Source: Phytophthora quininea (taxonomy: Eukaryota; Oomycota; Peronosporomycetes; Peronosporales; Peronosporaceae). Taken from it: a stretch of DNA of 33,756 nucleotides. Each line of letters starts with the position of its first letter. Position 1 is the first letter of the stretch. The notes below the pieces were generated by a model. It did no database searches. It was given only the letters and a program-made list of their open reading frames with translations, and was not told the DNA's origin. The stretch is from positions 1 through 33,756 of the forward strand of contig JAAVTG010000674.1 of NCBI GenBank assembly GCA_011947345.1, in the 5' to 3' direction. Of this stretch, positions 30,823 through 33,756 are shown piece by piece. Made by a program: the position numbers and the translations under genes.

Positions 30823-32367
30823 TATATATATATGGTCGGCGCTACATATGTATCGCACTAAAATGACGTCGCGTTATGGGCTCTATTTTGGGCTTTTGCT
30901 GCTGTTTATTCCTGTAGCGCGCTGCTTTTTAGCGCCCAAATGAGTACTACTCGATACACTATTTTCGGTTATCAGACGATACTGACACTAATACTGATCA
31001 CAGCATAATGAAACGAAGTGTAACTGAGGTTTTCAGTATGGCGAACAGGATGGTGATACTCTGAGCGAGCAGAAACAGGCGCATCATCCAATCAGCGACC
31101 AGTAATGATTGCTGCGGCTGTACAAACCGGTTTGGGCTGAAAACTTGGGGACTACGCTTTCATATACGGGGAGAAGATGGTGATAGTGGGAAAAGACAGA
31201 GACAGGCCCATCAGCCAATCAGCGATCGGGAAGGATAGCTATGGCCGGAATTACCGGATTGGGATGAAAACTTCGGAGACGACGTTTTCGTATGTGGGGA
31301 AGAAGATGGTGATCGTTTGCAGCGACAGAAACTGGTGCATCGGCCAATGAGCGTTCACAGACGCCATTGCAGGCATCGTACGCCCGACTCAATCGAAACA
31401 GTGAAGAGATATGTTTCGACGCAAGGTGAACTTGCTGGTGGAACTCAACGAAGAACATAATGAAAGTACGTCCTTGAGTCTGTGATTATGAGACGATGGG
31501 GTGTAAGGTCGGAATATGTGTAGCAACTGAATGTGCGCGTGTAGGTTTGAATGTTTGTATCGTACGAGTGTATGCAGCGTATCATTGGAGGTTGGGAAGT
31601 CTGTTGTCGAGGGAGAATATGTGTAGCCTAAGCGTGTTGTATCATATATAGATGTGTGTATGGGAACGACAAAAGGTATGTAGACTAGTTAATGCAACGA
31701 GGATCAATAAGAAGTAGTGGAAACAGGTCATGGATGACAATGCGTGCGAGAGTGGTATTGGGAATCGTATGAAGGTGAGTGAGTGTACGCTTGTATAGAG
31801 TATGCGTAGGTGTAGTATAGGAGTGTGTAGAGTGGGAATGTATGCAGAGAATGCGTGTTATTGTGTATGGATGTGTTCGTGTTTGCGTGTTCGTAGTATA
31901 TGGTTTGAGTAAAATGAACGTGTAAATAGTATGATTTGGTGATAGGTAAACGAGAAAGATAGAGTGGGAGTGAAAGAAAAGAAGAAGAAAAGAAAAGAAT
32001 GATAATAGTTGATTATAATGAAATGGATTGGGATTGATAGGAAAGGTGATTTGAGTGATTTGGTAGAGATAGGTAGTAATGTGGAAAAACGAGAAGAAGA
32101 AGAAGTATGTGGAGAGTATGGATAGTATATAATCGTGTAAGAGTGTATATAGGTGTAAGTGTATGAGGTGTGTAAGAGTAGATATGTAGATATTGTATGG
32201 AGAAGAATGAGTATGTGAAATAGGGATGTTTAAAGAAGGAGTATGTAGAGAATAAATGGGTGTAGTGTAAAGTGTGAGTGTGTAAGATAAGAGTGTGTGA
32301 GAAGAGAAAAAATGGAGTTGAGGAAGGAATGGAGAAAATGTGAGTAATAGAAAATTGAAGAAAAATG
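30823..32367. repeat. Subtelomeric repeat unit, distal copy (1,545 bp)
   Basis: Same unit as 26863-28668, in the same orientation, with three rather than five 129 bp landmarks. It begins immediately after unique sequence with CTTATATATATATGGTCGG and merges into the distal satellite. Confidence 0.9.
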
Positions 32368-33437
32368 ATGGATGTTTGTGTGTGTGAGTGTATGAGTGTA
32401 TGAAGAGTATGGATGTTTGTAATAAATAGAAGTGAATGTGGAATATGAATGTAAGTATGTGTGAGTGTGAGTATGTGTGAGTGTAAATAGAGAGTAAGTG
32501 TAAAAAGTGTGATTGTGAATAGAGTGTGATTGTTGTAGAGTATAAGTGTGTGTAAAGTATGAGTATGTGAGAGTGTGAGGATGTGTATGTGTAGAGTGTG
32601 AGTATGTGTAGAGTGTGAGTATGAGTGTGTGTAGAGTGTGAGTGTTGTAGAGTGTGAGTATGTGTAGAGTGTGAGTGTGTGTAAAGTGTGAGTGTGTGTA
32701 GAGTGTGAGTGTGTGTGTGTAGAGTATGAGTGTGAGTGTGAGTGTATGTAGAGTGTGAGTGTGAGTGTATGTGAGAGTGTGAAGATGTGTAGAGTATAGG
32801 TGTGTGTAAAGTATGAGTATGTAAGAGTGTGAGAATGTGTATGTGAGAGGGTGAGTGTGTGTAGAGTGTGAGTGTATGTAGAGTGTGAGTGTGTGTAGAG
32901 TGTGAGTGTGTGTAGAGTATAAGTGTGTGTAAAGTATGAGTGTGTGTAGAGTGTGAGTATGTGTAGAGTGTGAGTGTGTGTAAAGTGTGAGTGTGTGTAG
33001 AGTGTGAGTGTGTGTGTGTGGGTGTGAGTGTGTGTAGTGTGAGTATATGTAGAGTGTGTGTAAGAGTAGAGTGTGAGTGTTGTAGAGTGTGAGTGTGTGT
33101 AGAGTGTGAGTGTGTGTGTGTGTGTAGTGTGAGGATGTGTAGAGTATGAGTGTGAGTGTGAGTGTATGTAGAGTGTGAGTGTGAGTGTATGTGAGAGTGT
33201 GAAGATGTGTAGAGTATAGGTGTGTGTAAAGTATGAGTATGTAAGAGTGTGAGAATGTGTATGTGAGAGGGTGAGTGTGTGTAGAGTGTGAGTGTATGTA
33301 GAGTGTGAGTGTGTGTAGAGTGTGAGTGTGTGTAGAGTATAAGTGTGTGTAAAGTATGAGTGTGTGTAGAGTGTGAGTGTGTGTAGAGTGTGAGTGTTGT
33401 AGAGTGTGTAGTGTGTGTAGAGTGTGAGTGTGTGTAG
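32368..33437 (+). repeat. GT-rich cytosine-free satellite, distal array
   Basis: Same satellite family as the proximal array, about 1.07 kb, with no C. It contains a longer duplication: 32721-32958 is identical to 33141-33378 (238 bases, offset exactly 420), so a 420-base block was copied in tandem. Confidence 0.88.
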
Positions 33438-33493
33438 GGTATGAGTGTTGTAGGGTTTGAGTGTTGTAGGGTTTGAGTGTTGTAGGGTTTGGG
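33438..33493 (+). repeat. Satellite-to-telomere transition
   Basis: Here the satellite word GAGTGTTGTAG is interleaved with telomere-like GGGTTTG: GTAGGGTTTGAGTGTT is repeated, ending GGGTTTGGG before the first perfect TTTAGGG. Confidence 0.8.
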
Positions 33494-33756
33494 TTTAGGG
33501 TTTAGGGTTTAGGGTTTAGGGTTTAGGGTTTAGGGTTTAGGGTTTAGGGTTTAGGGTTTAGGGTTTAGGGTTTAGGGTTTAGGGTTTAGGGTTTAGGGTT
33601 TAGGGTTTAGGGTTTAGGGTTTAGGGTTTAGGGTTTAGGGTTTAGGGTTTAGGGTTTAGGGTTTAGGGTTTAGGGTTTAGGGTTTAGGGTTTAGGGTTTA
33701 GGGTTTAGGGTTTAGGGTTTAGGGTTTAGGGTTTAGGGTTTAGGGTTTAGGGTTTA
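33494..33756 (+). repeat. Terminal telomere, (TTTAGGG)n
   Basis: 263 bases, about 37.5 units without a mismatch, running to the end of the window with the G-rich strand as the 3' end. TTTAGGG is the oomycete (and plant) telomere unit. This makes the right edge of the window a chromosome end. Confidence 0.98.

Noticed and set aside
27519..31458. A 79-codon minus-strand ORF present in both subtelomeric units (27758-27519 and 31458-31219)
   Set aside because: Of the roughly twelve base differences between the copies, most change the amino acid, so there is no sign of selection on a protein. The frame is conserved because the DNA is duplicated.
33494..33756. Plant origin because of TTTAGGG
   Set aside because: Oomycetes share this telomere unit, and the initiator elements and Crypton recombinase text point to an oomycete.

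Overview
This is one chromosome end of an oomycete, most likely Phytophthora or a close relative in the Peronosporales. The + strand ends in a perfect TTTAGGG array (33494-33756). Two genes carry the oomycete initiator-like core promoter just upstream of their ATG. The mobile elements (a Crypton-type tyrosine recombinase, a chromodomain Ty3/gypsy element, two hAT transposases) are also typical of the group. All names come from reading the sequence; no database search was run.

Layout. 1-6.8 kb holds three paralogous AAAP-family amino acid permeases. Copies 1 and 2 are on +, copy 3 on -, so copies 2 and 3 converge. Copy 1 is badly broken. Copies 2 and 3 are nearly whole, with only a few 1-2 base shifts, mostly in homopolymer or dinucleotide runs. 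6.9-8.4 kb has one unrecognised ORF and no recognisable gene. 8.4-10.3 kb is a decayed Crypton recombinase on -. It is interrupted at 10300 by a 4,988 bp chromodomain Ty3/gypsy element (10305-15292) with 165 bp LTRs and a 5 bp target duplication (AACTG). 15.3-18.2 kb is unassigned and includes a GATC-dense patch.

18.2-19.5 kb carries the C-terminal half of one aminotransferase domain followed by the N-terminal half of another. 19.9-21.1 kb is a broken unidentified low-complexity gene. 21.2-21.7 kb (-) and 22.8-24.9 kb (+) are hAT transposase remnants. 25.1-26.5 kb holds an unidentified remnant (+), an unidentified ORF (-) and a probable MATE transporter remnant (-).

26.86 kb to the end is subtelomeric. 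A ~1.8 kb repeat unit, a GT-rich cytosine-free satellite and a short TTTAGGG tract (29289-29310) are followed by ~1.5 kb of unique DNA. Then the same repeat unit and satellite appear again, and the real telomere follows. The internal TTTAGGG tract looks like an old chromosome end onto which a new end was added. The last 1,622 bases of the + strand contain no C at all.

The genes do not form a working pathway. The region reads as a subtelomeric graveyard: a small transporter family, transposons nested in one another, and broken gene fragments. The most notable signals are the duplicated chromosome-end module, the cytosine-free strand, a set of premature stops that are all TAG at apparent glutamine positions in four unrelated remnants, and the tandem aminotransferase domains.
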